NCBI GenBank assembly: GCA_964036315.1 | Contig: OZ038482.1 | Location: forward strand, 9,850,698 to 9,914,697 | DNA length: 64,000 nt | Direction: 5' to 3' | From: Acanthosepion esculentum | Lineage: Eukaryota; Mollusca; Cephalopoda; Sepiida; Sepiidae | Part shown: positions 11,771 to 22,739 of the stretch, piece after piece | How positions within the stretch are numbered: position 1 is the stretch's first letter | Layout of the letters: the number at the start of each line of letters is the position of its first letter | The notes under the pieces: model-generated | What the model was told of the DNA's origin: nothing | Database searches by the model: none | What the model saw: the letters and a program-made list of their open reading frames with translations, nothing else | Translations under genes and position numbers: made by a program

Positions 11771-12103
11771 TTATTATTTTTATTATAAGAGATTATAATA
11801 AATGGAAATTGCTAAACAAAATTTATCATGTTTCAATACTTTGAGTGTACTTCTTCAGGCAATGGTAAGTAACTGGTGATTAAATGATTTTGAAGAAAAT
11901 TTTGAAGGCAAAATGTTACCTTTTTTCTGAAAGTTAAAGTGGGGAACATAAGGTCAGAAATAAAAATAGACTTGTGGGTGTGTCTTGATTAACCAATTAA
12001 ATGTCAAATCTATGTAAGCTCAGAAGGTGGAGGTGGAGGTTGGGAAGTTATTTTTTCATATGATAAACCAGAACATAGACAGGCTTTGTTCTTTCTCTCA
12101 TTT

Positions 12104-12105
<2 letters not shown>
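11767..12105. other. No recognised feature
   Basis: AT-rich spacer between two (TA)n runs. Confidence 0.4.

Positions 12106-12140
<35 letters not shown>
12106..12140. repeat. (TA)n microsatellite
   Basis: Uninterrupted TA repeat of about 35 bp. Confidence 0.98.
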
Positions 12141-12141
<1 letters not shown>

Positions 12142-12542
12142 CATAATGAGAAGCCACGTATACTTTCTTAATATGTATATAATATAGAAAAAACAATAGA
12201 AAAGTTGCAAATTAAAAAAAATTGAATGTTTTTTTTTGTGAAAGTATTTATTTATATTTTTTTATATATATATATATTTGATATTTCAGATTGGCCCCGA
12301 TCTTTCATCAGAAATGGCTGTTTTCAGAAGTTTGTTTACATTAAGTAGCGTCCGTCGCGAGATGCGGACGTCCCGTGATATGGATGCAACTGTGTTCGAA
12401 TATTTCTAACGTAAATCTAACTGTAGTAATATTTTAGATGTTGTTTAAAATTTTTTTTAACTATATCTAACAAAAATCTTTGGTTTAACTATTGAAATAT
12501 TTATAAAGATTTAAAATACCCAAGTCTTTATTTAACCCTAGG

Positions 12543-12543
<1 letters not shown>
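12141..12543. other. AT-rich spacer with a GC-rich patch
   Basis: Holds a second short TA run near 12263-12278 and an isolated GC-rich patch at 12345-12375 with the imperfect palindrome GTCCGTCGCGAGATGCGGAC. The neighbouring CCGATCTTTCATCAGAAATG may be an end of an interspersed repeat, not identified further. Confidence 0.4.

Positions 12544-12589
<46 letters not shown>
12544..12589. repeat. (TA)n microsatellite
   Basis: Uninterrupted TA repeat of about 46 bp. Confidence 0.98.
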
Positions 12590-12591
<2 letters not shown>

Positions 12592-12716
12592 TAGTCATTT
12601 GTTGGTATAATCCAGGCAAGTACTGTTAACACAACATAGAATTTGAAATGTGTTTAAACTGACACACAAAAGAGTACTTACAAAAGAGTGTTTATTTTCA
12701 ATAATCAGAGCAAATT

Positions 12717-12873
12717 TTCTTTACAATTGGAATTACAATACCTTTAGTAAATGACCATTTTTCACCTATGAATTTTAAAATTCACAGGATAAAATCCTGT
12801 GAATTTTAAAATTAAAATTCATAGGTGAAAATGATCATTTACTAAAGGTATCATAATTGCAATTGTAAAGAAA
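12717..12873. repeat. Long palindrome abutting a (TA)n run
   Basis: Arm 1 (about 12717-12790) reads TTCTTTACAATTGG through AATTCACAGGAT. Arm 2 (12794-12873) returns as ATCCTGTGAATTTTAAAA through CAATTGTAAAGAAA, with a loop of only a few bases. Arm 2 has a 6-bp insertion and a few mismatches. The second arm is followed directly by the (TA)n run at 12875. The fold would be an almost 75-bp hairpin. No coding capacity; a foldback or MITE-like element is the best reading. Confidence 0.9.

Positions 12874-12874
<1 letters not shown>

Positions 12875-12948
<74 letters not shown>
12875..12948. repeat. (TA)n microsatellite
   Basis: Uninterrupted TA repeat of about 74 bp directly after a palindrome. 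Confidence 0.98.
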
Positions 12949-12951
<3 letters not shown>

Positions 12952-13105
12952 GAATAGCATAGAATAATATTCACACAAATTGAAAATTTAGATAGTTTTT
13001 GTACACTTTATGTCATTGAAAAAGAAATGATTAAAAAGCTTTTTGCCTTTTCATTCATCTTTTATAAAACTTGTATAAAAAAGGGATTGCTACCCAAATA
13101 CACAA

Positions 13106-13108
<3 letters not shown>

Positions 13109-13154
<46 letters not shown>
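13109..13154. repeat. (TA)n microsatellite
   Basis: Uninterrupted TA repeat of about 46 bp. Confidence 0.98.
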
Positions 13155-13155
<1 letters not shown>

Positions 13156-13425
13156 CATTGCACATTGACTACTGGTGTTAATAAAATACTGTTTGATTTG
13201 ATGTAATAAAACAGGGGCTGTTTTTTCATGCTGGACACAATCGTTAGGCCACGAATGCTGGATTATTCCTTGGCTATTTATATATATGGGTCAGTGGTGT
13301 ATTGTGGGTAATCTATAACCACCAGAATAGAATACTCTGAGTGTTGACTTCAATGTTCACTTATATATATATATATATATATATATTTAAAAGTGCTCAA
13401 TATCAGAGATATAGCATTTATAGAC
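13155..13425 (-). repeat. Interspersed repeat D with internal (TA)n
   Basis: Phrases CTGGTGTTAATAAAATA (13173) and TTTTTCATGCTGGACACAAT (13222), and AAGTGCTCAATATCAGAGAT (13391-13410), recur elsewhere. The first is matched at 55890. The others are matched, on the opposite strand and in corresponding order, at 44520-44670 (GTGTTGACTTC, GATATTGAGCACTTT). An internal (TA)n run sits at 13362-13387. It is a noncoding interspersed family, at least three copies here. Confidence 0.65.
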
Positions 13426-13787
13426 ATTATAGACATAGGAATGACATATAATCTAATTTTAAATTATTGTACTTGCTTCAAGCTAATAATGATTTTAAAT
13501 AATGTGATCATATAAATATGACGAAAACTCTTAACAAATATCCAGTAAACTAGAAATACTTAGAACTTTTCTCCATATTAACAATTTACTTTGAAATTTA
13601 TTTACTTAAGATTTTCTTTACATATATTTCTACCCATTCGAGATTATATAAATATGATCTAATACACACAATGAAAATGTTTTGAATTAGATTATCATAA
13701 AAATAATGTTTCTAAAAAAGTTAATGTTAAAAATTATCATCTTTAAGAAAAAATTAAATAATGTCTTTTAAGATATATATATATAAA

Positions 13788-14151
13788 GGGTGACCCAAAA
13801 AAACAGGAACTTTTTAACAATCCAATAAAACCAAGAGTGATGGAAGAAAAATATTTAATTCATAGTAATTGAAACCTTAAAACATGCCATTTAAGAAACA
13901 ATGATGGAATTTTCATTTTTTTTAAATTACGTCCTGTAGATGGCGTCCTCCTGTACGAATGCATTCTTGAAATCTGCTGTTGAGATTCCTCATTGACTGC
14001 TGCAACATCTCAGCTGGGATACAGTGAATTTCATTCTTGTTACTAAAATGGTGAAATGTTTACTTGCTCAAGGTCACTGTCTCACAGTGTTGCCACTTGC
14101 TCATGTCTGGCAATATGCACTTAAAAAATTCCCGTTTTTTTGGGTCACCCT
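13788..14151 (-). mobile_element. Deletion derivative of a Tc1/mariner-superfamily transposon
   Basis: The left end GGGTGACCCAAAAAAACAGG (13788) is mirrored by CCCGTTTTTTTGGGTCACCC ending at 14150, with TATA on each flank. Read on the minus strand, the stretch near 13930-13970 gives a short transposase C-terminus-like block (RFQECIRTGGRHLQDVIFKK). No catalytic residues remain in the 363-bp element. It is therefore a non-autonomous copy with inverted ends still recognisable. Confidence 0.85.
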
Positions 14152-14669
14152 ATATAAATAAAGTCAGTTTTACTGGCTGTCCTTAGAAATACTGTTAAGA
14201 ATGCCTTTTTCCTCACTGCCCCACTGTCAATCTCGCTCGTTCTTTTATTGTCTTGCAAAGTACTTGATTCGGGTGTTTGGATTAAAGTTGTATATGGATA
14301 TGCAAATCACATCTTTCTCCCAACATCCTGGTTTCTCTGTTGTGCATTTATTCTACTTGAATAAGTCAACTTCAACTGGTTAATGTGAGGCTCGGGTTTG
14401 AATTGCACGGAAATCAATTCTGCATATGGCTACAAATAATGCATGTTACCACATGAATTATTTTCACAGCGGGTGAAAAATGCCTTCTCTCGGCAACGCC
14501 TTCATTAAATTCCCCCCTGATGTTCTCATCAGAAAAAGTGCAGCTGGCCTCTTTATCTTGATGCTCCTTCAGAGTGGGAGAGTCCTGGCTTCTTCCTGGG
14601 ATGAATTACATCCAAGATCATCATCAGGCAGTTCATCATCATTGTCAGCAGTTTCCAAAGTCAGAGGCA
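14152..14669. other. Flank of the gypsy-like remnant, no clear gene
   Basis: Two 60-65-codon plus-strand frames (14201-14383, 14480-14677) have no recognisable domain. The right part may be the degraded C-terminal continuation of the minus-strand pol remnant that follows. Confidence 0.35.
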
Positions 14670-15916
14670 TCATCTAGTGATACTGACTTCGACCTTCCCA
14701 ATGTTTGCTTTCTTCTGACAAATCACTGGTGTTCCTGAATGGCACACATGCTCCCGAAAAAGGGCACAAGTTTCTATGTGATGAGGAGTTCCATCAACAA
14801 GCATCAAGTGGGGACCGTTGATTCGAGTCACCCAACTCATTCTGGACATACTCGTACACTTGCGGTGCAGGATTCTGACCCATACATTATTCCCCACCCA
14901 GAACTGTTCCTGGAAATCCTGCAGTTTGAGGGTGGCCACTGGATCAGTATCCTGTATCTGGACGGTGTGTATGATGTTGGCCGGTGTTGTGGAGGTTGAG
15001 ACGCTGTCTTTTGGCGTGATGTTATACCAGTAGACTTCCTCTGGTATAGAACATTGTTTCCTAGCCACAATGGTTTGTACAGTTCTGTGGTTTCTCTCAA
15101 CTATACCGTTTCATGCTGGTTCATAGGCACACCGGAATCAATGATGTATAGCCCAGTCATGCTGGAACTGCTGAAAGTGTTGGCCAGTAAATGTGGTGCC
15201 ATTGTCAGTCAGGATCTCAACTGGTGGACCTTGCTCATAACATATGGACTCCAGCTGGCGTATGACACTTGTCAAGTCCTGCCAACTCAGATGGTGCCAG
15301 ACAGCAAATCGTGAGGGACCACAATCAATAAGTGTAAGATAGTGGCCACTGCTATGATGAATGATGTCCACTCCTAACCTGAATCAATTGTCCTTCATGT
15401 TAAGCCTCCTTTTTCATCAGTGTACAGGCACTGTATCCATTGACTGGCACGCCTCACACATCTTCACTGCCATTCGTATGTTGGCTTTTGAAATAGTCAA
15501 GTTGATTTGTAGAAGCAGTGCATGTATGCTGGGTGGGTTCAACTTCTGTTTTTACTCTGCTCAGCCACTGCTGAGGTACACTTGTTAGTTAGTCAGCTTT
15601 GTTGTTGTCTGATTTGACTATTGCTACATCCACTGATAGTCCATACTGATTAATCAGGTCTACGAACATCTTGAGCCATCTTCGTAACAGCATTTTGTTG
15701 GTTGCCTTGGTGGTTAGTCATGCCTTCGCTGTTAGGGCATTTGAGATCCATCAGTGGATGCAAGCTGAATCTGTCATGAAATGTAGTGCCTTCACCTGCC
15801 ACTGGAGCACCAGGTTAACTCCTTTCAGCACTGTGACAAGCTTCATCAGTTTGATGTGTTGCACGTTATTCACTGGGTGCAACAAGCATGCATCTTCAAT
15901 GACTGTTACTCACTGA
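14670..15916 (-). pseudogene. Ty3/gypsy-like pol remnant (RNase H and integrase)
   Basis: On the minus strand, blocks appear in retroelement pol order. An RNase H-like region (15916 down to about 15590) contains FMTDSACIHRWISNAL and YGLSVDVAIV. Then CEACQSMD (about 15450) resembles the zinc-binding Cys pair ahead of integrase. The integrase core follows (15371-15060) with MDIIHHSSGHYLTLIDCG carrying the first Asp, VEILTDNGTTFTGQHF with the second, and NGIVERNHRT with the Glu region. A C-terminal part continues to 14670. Stop codons and frame shifts occur between and within blocks (for example before NGIVERN), so no full ORF exists. LTRs were not found. Confidence 0.85.
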
Positions 15917-15990
15917 TGAACAGATATCATATCTGTTAAATTTTGAGTTAGAAAGCTAAGTTTAAACATGTGATTTTAGTGGCTGATAAC

Positions 15991-16570
<580 letters not shown>

Positions 16571-16632
<62 letters not shown>
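16571..16632. repeat. (TA)n microsatellite
   Basis: Uninterrupted TA repeat of about 62 bp at the edge of the palindrome. Confidence 0.98.
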
Positions 16633-16635
<3 letters not shown>

Positions 16636-16639
16636 TATA

Positions 16640-16800
16640 TATTGACTAAAAATATTGACCCTGAAGATGAACAATGATGTTCGAAAGTGCTAGGTCATTG
16701 TACAGACAATACTTATTTCGAAATCATTTTCAAATAAAAAGTCTCATTAGAGAATATGAGAAAATTCAAAAGAAAATATGCAAGACTATGTTGTCTTTAA
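16640..16800 (+). repeat. Interspersed repeat C, copy 1
   Basis: The order ACCCTGAAGATGAACAATGA, TTCGAAAGTGCT, then AAAAAGTCTCATTAGAGAAT and GAGAAAATTCAAAAG is matched on the minus strand at 19371-19495. The resemblance of CCTGAAGATGAA..CGAAAG to the SINE-A core suggests a SINE-like 3' part. Confidence 0.75.
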
Positions 16801-16842
16801 CATTCAATACAACATGTTTAAAAGAAAAGTTGCTGCCAAATT

Positions 16843-16848
<6 letters not shown>

Positions 16849-16909
<61 letters not shown>
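16849..16909. repeat. (TA)n microsatellite
   Basis: TA repeat of about 60 bp, preceded by TTGCTGCCAAATTACACA, a phrase also found just before the (TA)n run at 19584. Confidence 0.98.
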
Positions 16910-16914
<5 letters not shown>

Positions 16915-17112
16915 GGACTCTCTTGTCACTTTTGATGTATGAGGATCTGATAACCTCATTCAATTTTTATGTTTGTGTTGTATATATGACACATCAGTCC
17001 TGCGCGTGACCTGCATACAAGTCCACATATTGTGCAGCTGCGAGGGTCTCGGGACATAGCCACAGGAATATTTGCTAACAATTTTCACTGTTGTCTTTCA
17101 TCGCTTAGCTGG

Positions 17113-17115
<3 letters not shown>

Positions 17116-17175
<60 letters not shown>
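17116..17175. repeat. (TA)n microsatellite
   Basis: Uninterrupted TA repeat of about 60 bp. Confidence 0.98.
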
Positions 17176-17179
<4 letters not shown>

Positions 17180-17850
17180 GAAAGTGAGAGCATGCACATA
17201 GTTTACAAGGGAATGATGAAAAGTTCTTGGTCCAATCTGTTTTTTAAATGCTCAAACATCACAATTTTAGCAGGAACAATTCTTGGTTATGCTGAAAATT
17301 TTTCAGCACCACCTCAGACATAAACACTTGCATTTCTAGGCACATGCCTATTTGCTGTCAGAAAAGAAGAAATTGCCTTCATTAAATCCAAAAAATTCTC
17401 GCCTTTGAGATTTCAATTTCTGTTTTGTCTCTCTTCTTCACTGCATCATAATTAAGATATCTTACTTTTTAAAATAATTTTTCACAATAAATTCAATGGA
17501 AGCAAATTACTAAAATCAAAAGATCAATCCGGATGTTTGTGCGTGATTGGAATTGATGAAAATAATTCTAAAGAATATTTTTATAATTAATCAACATTTG
17601 ATGATTAATTACTGAAAAGAAAATACCTACTTTTGGTGTTTCAAAGTATCTTTTTCATCATCAGCAGTATATGTGTAGTGAAGAGTTTTGAATTTTCTAA
17701 CACAAATTGCGAGATAAAATACTTACAATTCAATACATTAAAATCTAAAAATAATGGACACAATTTTCTATCTGTAAAAATTACATTAAAAATTGAAAGA
17801 AAAGAAAAATGTATGACAACTTTTTTATTCTTGCTATAAATTTACTTGTA
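17176..17850. other. No recognised gene
   Basis: Short open frames (17072-17323, 17633-17839) show no domain; the first consists partly of TA-repeat translation. Confidence 0.4.
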
Positions 17851-17851
17851 G

Positions 17852-18418
17852 TACAGGGTGTGACAAAAATACCTCCCACATTTTACACTGTTACCTATAT
17901 GGTGCTAGTGAACTTAGGAAGTTGGCAACGGTATTCTCATATAGATAATATCTTACCATTTATTTTTCTGATAATATTAGTTACCATCATCGCTTTGACC
18001 GGTGCATACCATGCATTTGGTGTTGAAACGTTTTTTAAGACAGGTGAATTTGTAATTGCAATGCAGAGAGCTTTTCATACTCATTCCATGTTATATTGGA
18101 ATTTTTGCTGTTCCAGATATAAAATCAATACTGCTATGGGTAGAAAATTTCATGGTCACAGGGTCAGTGCTTAAAAGAAAGCCACCCGGAAGACCTCGTA
18201 GCTCTTGAACTTCTGGGTGATGGAAAACTTCAGAAATCATCTACAACGGTGTATGCCAAATAGCAGCCATCATTTAGAGGATGCTATCTTTAAAACGAAA
18301 TGAATAAAAACTACAGCACTATCTTTAAACAACAGTGAAATAATTTTTTAATAGCAGTTACTGTGGTCTTTTTATCAAACTTTAAAATATGGGAAGTATT
18401 TCTCTTGCACACTTTATA
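17852..18418 (+). mobile_element. Deletion derivative of a Tc1/mariner-superfamily transposon
   Basis: The left end CAGGGTGTGACAAAAATACC (17854) and the reverse complement of the right end (AGTGTGCAAGAGAAATACTT, right edge near 18418) align with several mismatches and a small gap, flanked by TA. Inside, the plus-strand frame to 18174 reads AYHAFGVETFFKTGEFVIAM and QRAFHTH, an N-terminal transposase block. After a stop the other frame gives KPPGRPRS. The remainder jumps to a short C-terminal-like piece ending near 18300. The catalytic core is missing. Ends are more diverged than in the 9.9-kb mariner, so it is probably older. Confidence 0.8.
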
Positions 18419-19034
18419 TAGACGTGTAGATATATACGTAACCATTTATATAGTAGAGAATTATATCTGAACTATTTTATCAGTCTTGTATAAATGTTCA
18501 GAAACAAAGTATTCATCTTGTTCATTCTTTCTGTTTTTTCTTGTCTCAAGATAGTCGATTAAAATTTCCCACGGGGATGCAATATAAAATTTCTGATGTG
18601 AGAAGACGGAAGAATAAAGTGTGGTTGAATTAGATGAACAAAAAAATGTATCCTGAGGCCAAGAACTTTGATGAAACCATTTCAGCTCAGAGATTCGAAG
18701 AAAAAAATTGGCCGATATGATTTTTGATGCTGCAATATATGTAAAGATTTGGACACTTATCTGCGCTAAGTTGAAGCAATATTCCATTAATCAAGCGTTT
18801 CTTCTCATAATAGAAGCTGATATCTATTTATATACAACAAGGTTGCCTAGCAACGCTCAGATTTCTGTTGCTTCAGAAATCATTTTTTAGTTTTGGTAAT
18901 AAACTCATCGCTTTTAATTAAGTAAATTAAAGATGGAAAAAAACAAGTTTCAGAGAAAAAAAATCTGTTTGTAGTCACATACTGAAAATATTTAAAGTAA
19001 TAAAGTGATGCATCTTTCTTTCTTTTGTGTGCTG
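18419..19034. other. No recognised gene
   Basis: Open frames at 18461-18787 (minus) and 18708-18890 (plus) show no recognisable domain and overlap one another. Confidence 0.4.
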
Positions 19035-19370
19035 TATCTGCTCAGGACATGAGCGATCGTGCCCTCCACAACTTCCTATCTTTTGTTGCTCTAAGCAATG
19101 TTAGTCCCTTTACTATCTCTTGCTGTTCATATTCTGCCATTTATACAGCACCTTGTTAGGCAGGGCTCTTGCCTTCTTCCTGTCAGTCCTAAATTATTCC
19201 TTTTGTCATCATTTGTTCAAGAAATTTCAACTCTTCTTTTTGATCATGAGCAAAAATGTTCTTTTTCTTCCCATTTTCCTTAAAACTTCCTTATTGCTCA
19301 CATGTTCAATCCAGGGTATTCTCAGTATCCTTTTGTAGAACCGCATCTCCATTGCCTCATATTCTCTTTT
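19035..19370 (-). pseudogene. RTE-like LINE C-terminal tail remnant
   Basis: Minus-strand order matches the LINE tail at 31970-32430: ILRIPWIEHVSNKEVLRKMG-like coding near 19280-19340, and a degraded WRARSLMS end near 19045-19065 from AGCGATCGTGCCCTCCACAA. The plus-strand open frames 19098-19283 and 19120-19338 are antisense shadows. At 19370 it abuts repeat C on the same side. Confidence 0.7.
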
Positions 19371-19500
19371 GAATTTTCTCATATTTTCTAATGAGACTTT
19401 TTATTTGAAAATTATATTGAAATAAATGTTGTTCGTAGGATAACCGAGTACTTTCGAACATCATTATTCATCTTCAGGGTCAAAATTTTTTTAACAATGT
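19371..19500 (-). repeat. Interspersed repeat C, copy 2
   Basis: Reverse complement of 16640-16800: CTAATGAGACTTTTTATTTG, GAGTACTTTCGAACATCATT and ATTCATCTTCAGGGTCAAAA occur in mirrored order. Confidence 0.75.
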
Positions 19501-19603
19501 CTTATATACATGTAGAGTCAAATTTTTTTAAACATTCGCAAATTGTCTTATAGCGGAATAATGTTGCTGCCAAATTACACATATTTATATATATATATAT
19601 ATA

Positions 19604-19936
19604 TGTAAAAAATCCTAGTGAGCCAGAAACTATATATCTGAAGATCCATTTAGATGAAACCTAGGTAGGTATTCTGGCTCACTAGGATTTTTTATACTCT
19701 GCTCTACTTAGTGTATTGAGCACTTTACTTTTTTTTCTTATTTTACTCGATTGGTGCTTTTTTCTTTGGATGAGAAATTACAACACTGGGTGATTTTTTT
19801 TCAGAATATTCAGAAGTTTTTAGCCTTTTCTTTTTTTCCTAATTTCTTTCCCACATACCAATTTGTTTTAATATATTTTTATTTGCTAATTGTAATATCC
19901 AGGTTTTTTACACCAGTCAAGTACAGACATTAACAT
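19604..19936 (+). repeat. TA-bounded palindrome module 2
   Basis: Between (TA)n at 19584-19604 and (TA)n at 19936-19954 lies a palindrome (AAAAAATCCTAGTGAGCCAG with CTGGCTCACTAGGATTTTTT, about 19608-19695). The tail CTGCTCTACTTAGTGTATTG (19706) then GAGCAC follows. A 200-bp remainder starts ACTCGATTGGTGCTTTTTTC. Palindrome and remainder both resemble module 3 (60286-60636). Confidence 0.88.
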
Positions 19937-19954
19937 TATATATATATATATATA

Positions 19955-20035
19955 ATCAATTCACCCCAAGTAAGGCAATAATGCCACTAAGATGCAAGGG
20001 TCTTCTGGGAGTGAAAGACAATGAAAAAACTTTAG
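19955..20035 (-). mobile_element. Jockey-like LINE extreme 3' end
   Basis: TCAATTCACCCCAAGTAAGG then AATGCCACTAAGATGCAAG is the reverse complement of the conserved terminus seen at 26150-26195 and 30880-30920. The LINE terminus directly abuts the (TA)n run at 19936-19954. Confidence 0.75.
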
Positions 20036-20330
20036 AAGAAACCAGAAACCAAAGCCTAAACAGAAATCAAGGGATAAAACTCTACTCCTGTTCATAAGAG
20101 CAGGGAGGAGTGTGAACCGGGCGGTAGGTGAACCTATCTACTCCTTCTGAGGAAAGAAAAAAATAAATAAATAGTAAATAAAGTGGGGATATTAGAATAT
20201 AAAGTTTAAATATAATTTAGAAGCAATTAGAAACCCAATTCTAAACAGAAAACAAGGGATAAACTTTTATTCCTGTTCAAAAGACCAGGGAGGCATGTGA
20301 ACTGGATGATAGGCAAACCTATCTACTCCT
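20036..20330 (+). repeat. 185-bp direct duplication (repeat E)
   Basis: Two copies of CTAAACAGAAATCAAGGGAT-like sequence followed by a CTACTCCTGTTCATAAGA-type block lie 185 bp apart (20073 and 20258). A third single copy is at 41457-41535, just before a (TCTA)n run. In these copies CCTATCTACTCC may be a decayed TCTA tail. Confidence 0.85.
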
Positions 20331-20349
20331 ATTTATATCATTAAATGGA

Positions 20350-20680
20350 AATAAGTGTGTCTTAAATAGGGAGCCTTAACCATCAATTGCATGAAGACAG
20401 AGAATATGGTCATCAACAAGAAGAACACTCCCAAGTAATTTATTATCAGTGGGCATAATTTTAACAATATAAGATACATGGATGACAGTGTTGATGGTTG
20501 ACACAGAAAGAGAACTACTTGACCTTCAAGACAAGGTAGTAAAAGAAAGTAAGATAAAAGGACTAACCATCAAATGCAAGAAGCCAGAATGTCTGGTCAT
20601 CAACAAGAAGAAAAGCCAAAGATGTGAATTAAAATTGAAGAGTACTAAATAAGAATAAGAACAAGATGAGATATCCCTTG
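20350..20680 (+). pseudogene. RTE-like LINE, RT palm fragment 1
   Basis: The frame around 20460-20500 reads NNIRYMDDSVDG followed by a stop. This places a YMDD box (20475-20486) where the active RT has YADD. Downstream blocks correspond to KESKIKGLTIKCKKPECLVI and NKKKSQRCELK. The stop right after the box and missing flanks make it inactive. A 1214-bp downstream copy at 21651-21830 shares the same altered box and the same stop, indicating local duplication of an already dead element. Confidence 0.85.
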
Positions 20681-20689
20681 ACATGAGCA

Positions 20690-20870
20690 GTGGAACAGGA
20701 ACTGTCTACCCTCATAGAATAAATAAAGGTTTCAGTTCAGAATTTCTTGTATGTTACCCAGATTGATGTACACTTGAGGAAGGCTGGAGAGCACAATGGC
20801 CGAAATGTTGTGATAACAACAACAAAGATGAGGACAATAGACCAAACATAAATAGTGTAAATAATTCACA
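20690..20870 (+). mobile_element. SINE-A copy (3' half)
   Basis: Contains GAATAAATAAAGGTTTCAGT, then CTTGAGGAAGGCTGGAGAGC, GGCCGAAATGTTGTGATAAC and AAAGATGAGGACAATAGACC. The same order occurs at 35630-35770. The tRNA-like head is missing. Confidence 0.85.
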
Positions 20871-20910
20871 ACTCAAATCGCACAAAGTTTGATTAATAGG
20901 AAAGAGCAAA

Positions 20911-21455
20911 AGTTTTTTTGTCCTCTAGCTGATCTCCTCATTTGAATTCACTTGAAAATTTGTGGTAAATTTTGAAAAAGAATTTAATGGGATCCCAGAA
21001 CTCTCAACAACTTGGGTTATGAAATACTATTGGTGGCTTTGCTTTAAAATTTTGATTTTGAGTCCCTTAACTAATCAGAGTGATATGGAAACCACATGTA
21101 CTGCAGTCATAGTAGAAGTAGTGTGTCTTGGGCAAGATAGCCTAATGGAATCCAACCCTCTCCAGGATGGTTTGAATTCAAAGTTTTCCTTTGCCCAGAC
21201 CAGTTGCCACTTAAGGCAAAAGAACCCAATCTGCCTTGCACTTTAAACCATAGATGGTTGGATCTTTCAATTAGATAATGAGTTAGAGCATAAGGTGAAG
21301 ACAATTCAAGATGTAAAAGATTTTCTGTCTTCTAGCTGATCGCTTCGTCTAAATTCTCTTAAAAATTTGTGATAAATTTTGAAAAAGAATTTAGTGGGAT
21401 CCCAGAACTCTCAACAACTTGAGTTATGACATATCATTGGTGCTGTTTGCTTTAT
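20911..21455. repeat. 145-bp segment duplicated 407 bp apart
   Basis: TTGAAAAAGAATTTA then GGGATCCCAGAACTCTCAAC occurs at about 20970-21015 and 21377-21420. The similarity extends over 20911-21056 and 21311-21455. The interval between has a box resembling a tRNA B motif near 21170 (GGTTTGAATTC), possibly another decayed SINE. Confidence 0.7.
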
Positions 21456-21599
21456 CAATGACAAACACAAACTGCATGGAGACATAATAAAATCACATTG
21501 AATGAAATATATTTAAAAGAAACTTTAAGTAAAAACATTTGTCTATGAATGGTTCCCCCTCTCATAGAAACAGTGAAAAATAGAAGAGGGGCATAAGAT

Positions 21600-22430
21600 A
21601 TCATTTATTTAACATTGAGGATATCCTAAGGGAGCTGGGGGTCCTACCAGGATTTATTATCAGTGGGCATAATTTTAACAATATAAGATACATGGATGAC
21701 AGTGTTGATGGTTGACCTTCAAGACAAGATAGTAAAAGAAAGCAAGATAAAAGGACTAACCATCAAATGCAAGTAGCCAGAATGTCTGGTCATCAACAAG
21801 AAGAAAAGCCAAAGATGTGAGTTCCAAATTAGAGATGTCATCATCAAGCAAACATAGAAGATTAAATATCTGGGAAAGGTTTCTATGGAGAATGGAAACT
21901 AAAAAGCCAAAATCCAGACACGCATTAGGCTCGAAAAAGTTGTATCCCAAAATCTAAGCAAAGTGTAGAGAAACAGAAAAATTTTGTTAGAAAACAAGAA
22001 AAGGACGGCTGGATCGCTATGTGATATCCATCCTCTTATATGGAAGTGAATGCTGGAAAACCTCCCCATGGATGAGGAGAAAACTAAAAGCAACAGGAAT
22101 GTTGTTCTACAGAAGGATACTGAGAATTCCACGGACTGAGGAGGTCTTAAAGAAAATGTCAACAAAACAAACACTTATATTGAATCAGGAAGAGATAGCT
22201 GAACTTCCTTGAACACATAATGAGGAATGAGGGCTTGGAAAACATAACCATCACAGGGCATATTGAGAGCAAAAGAGATAGGGGAATGGGGTGATCCACT
22301 TACCTGATGAGCTTGTGTGAATCGATGGTAAAACAGGGAGGGGGAGCCTTAGCAAAAGTAAAAAATCGATAAAGGTCACAAGGGATAGGAAGTTTTGGAG
22401 AATCATGATCATCTATGGCCTGCTCATAGA
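21600..22430 (+). pseudogene. RTE-like LINE, RT palm to C-terminus
   Basis: From GVLPGFIISGHNFNNIRYMD (YMDD box at 21689-21700) the element continues in broken frames. Blocks follow to ISILLYGSECWKTSPWMRRK (22021 onward), MLFYRRILRIPRTEEVLKKM and a degraded WRIMIIYGLLIEDI end near 22395-22440. This is the usual order of RT palm, thumb and C-terminal tail in the RTE-like family here. Frameshifts separate palm and tail, and the RYMDD copy is followed by a stop. The 63-codon open frame 22021-22212 is just one surviving block. Confidence 0.85.
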
Positions 22431-22433
22431 AGA

Positions 22434-22739
22434 TATACCATCAAAAATAAATAGGGGGTGTTACATACTATCAGATGGAAATAGTGGGTTTTGTATAACA
22501 TCAAATGTAGATAAGAAGACTTACATGCCATCAAATTTAAATAAAAGGTCTTATGTAGTAACAAATGGAATTAAGGGGTCTTATACCATCATAAATAGGC
22601 TATTATAAAATTAAATGTAGATAGTAGGTTTAAATAGCACCAAATGGAAATGAGATTTTATATACCATCAAATATAAATAGTACTTATATAAGACCCACT
22701 ATTATATGTCATATAAGACCCACAATTTATACTTGATAT
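22434..22739. repeat. AT-rich degenerate tandem repeat, left part
   Basis: Irregular copies of a 30-40-bp unit built from ATCAAATGTAAATAGGGGTC and TTATATAACA. A few units near 22690-22735 are inverted (TATAAGACCCACTATT). Confidence 0.8.
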
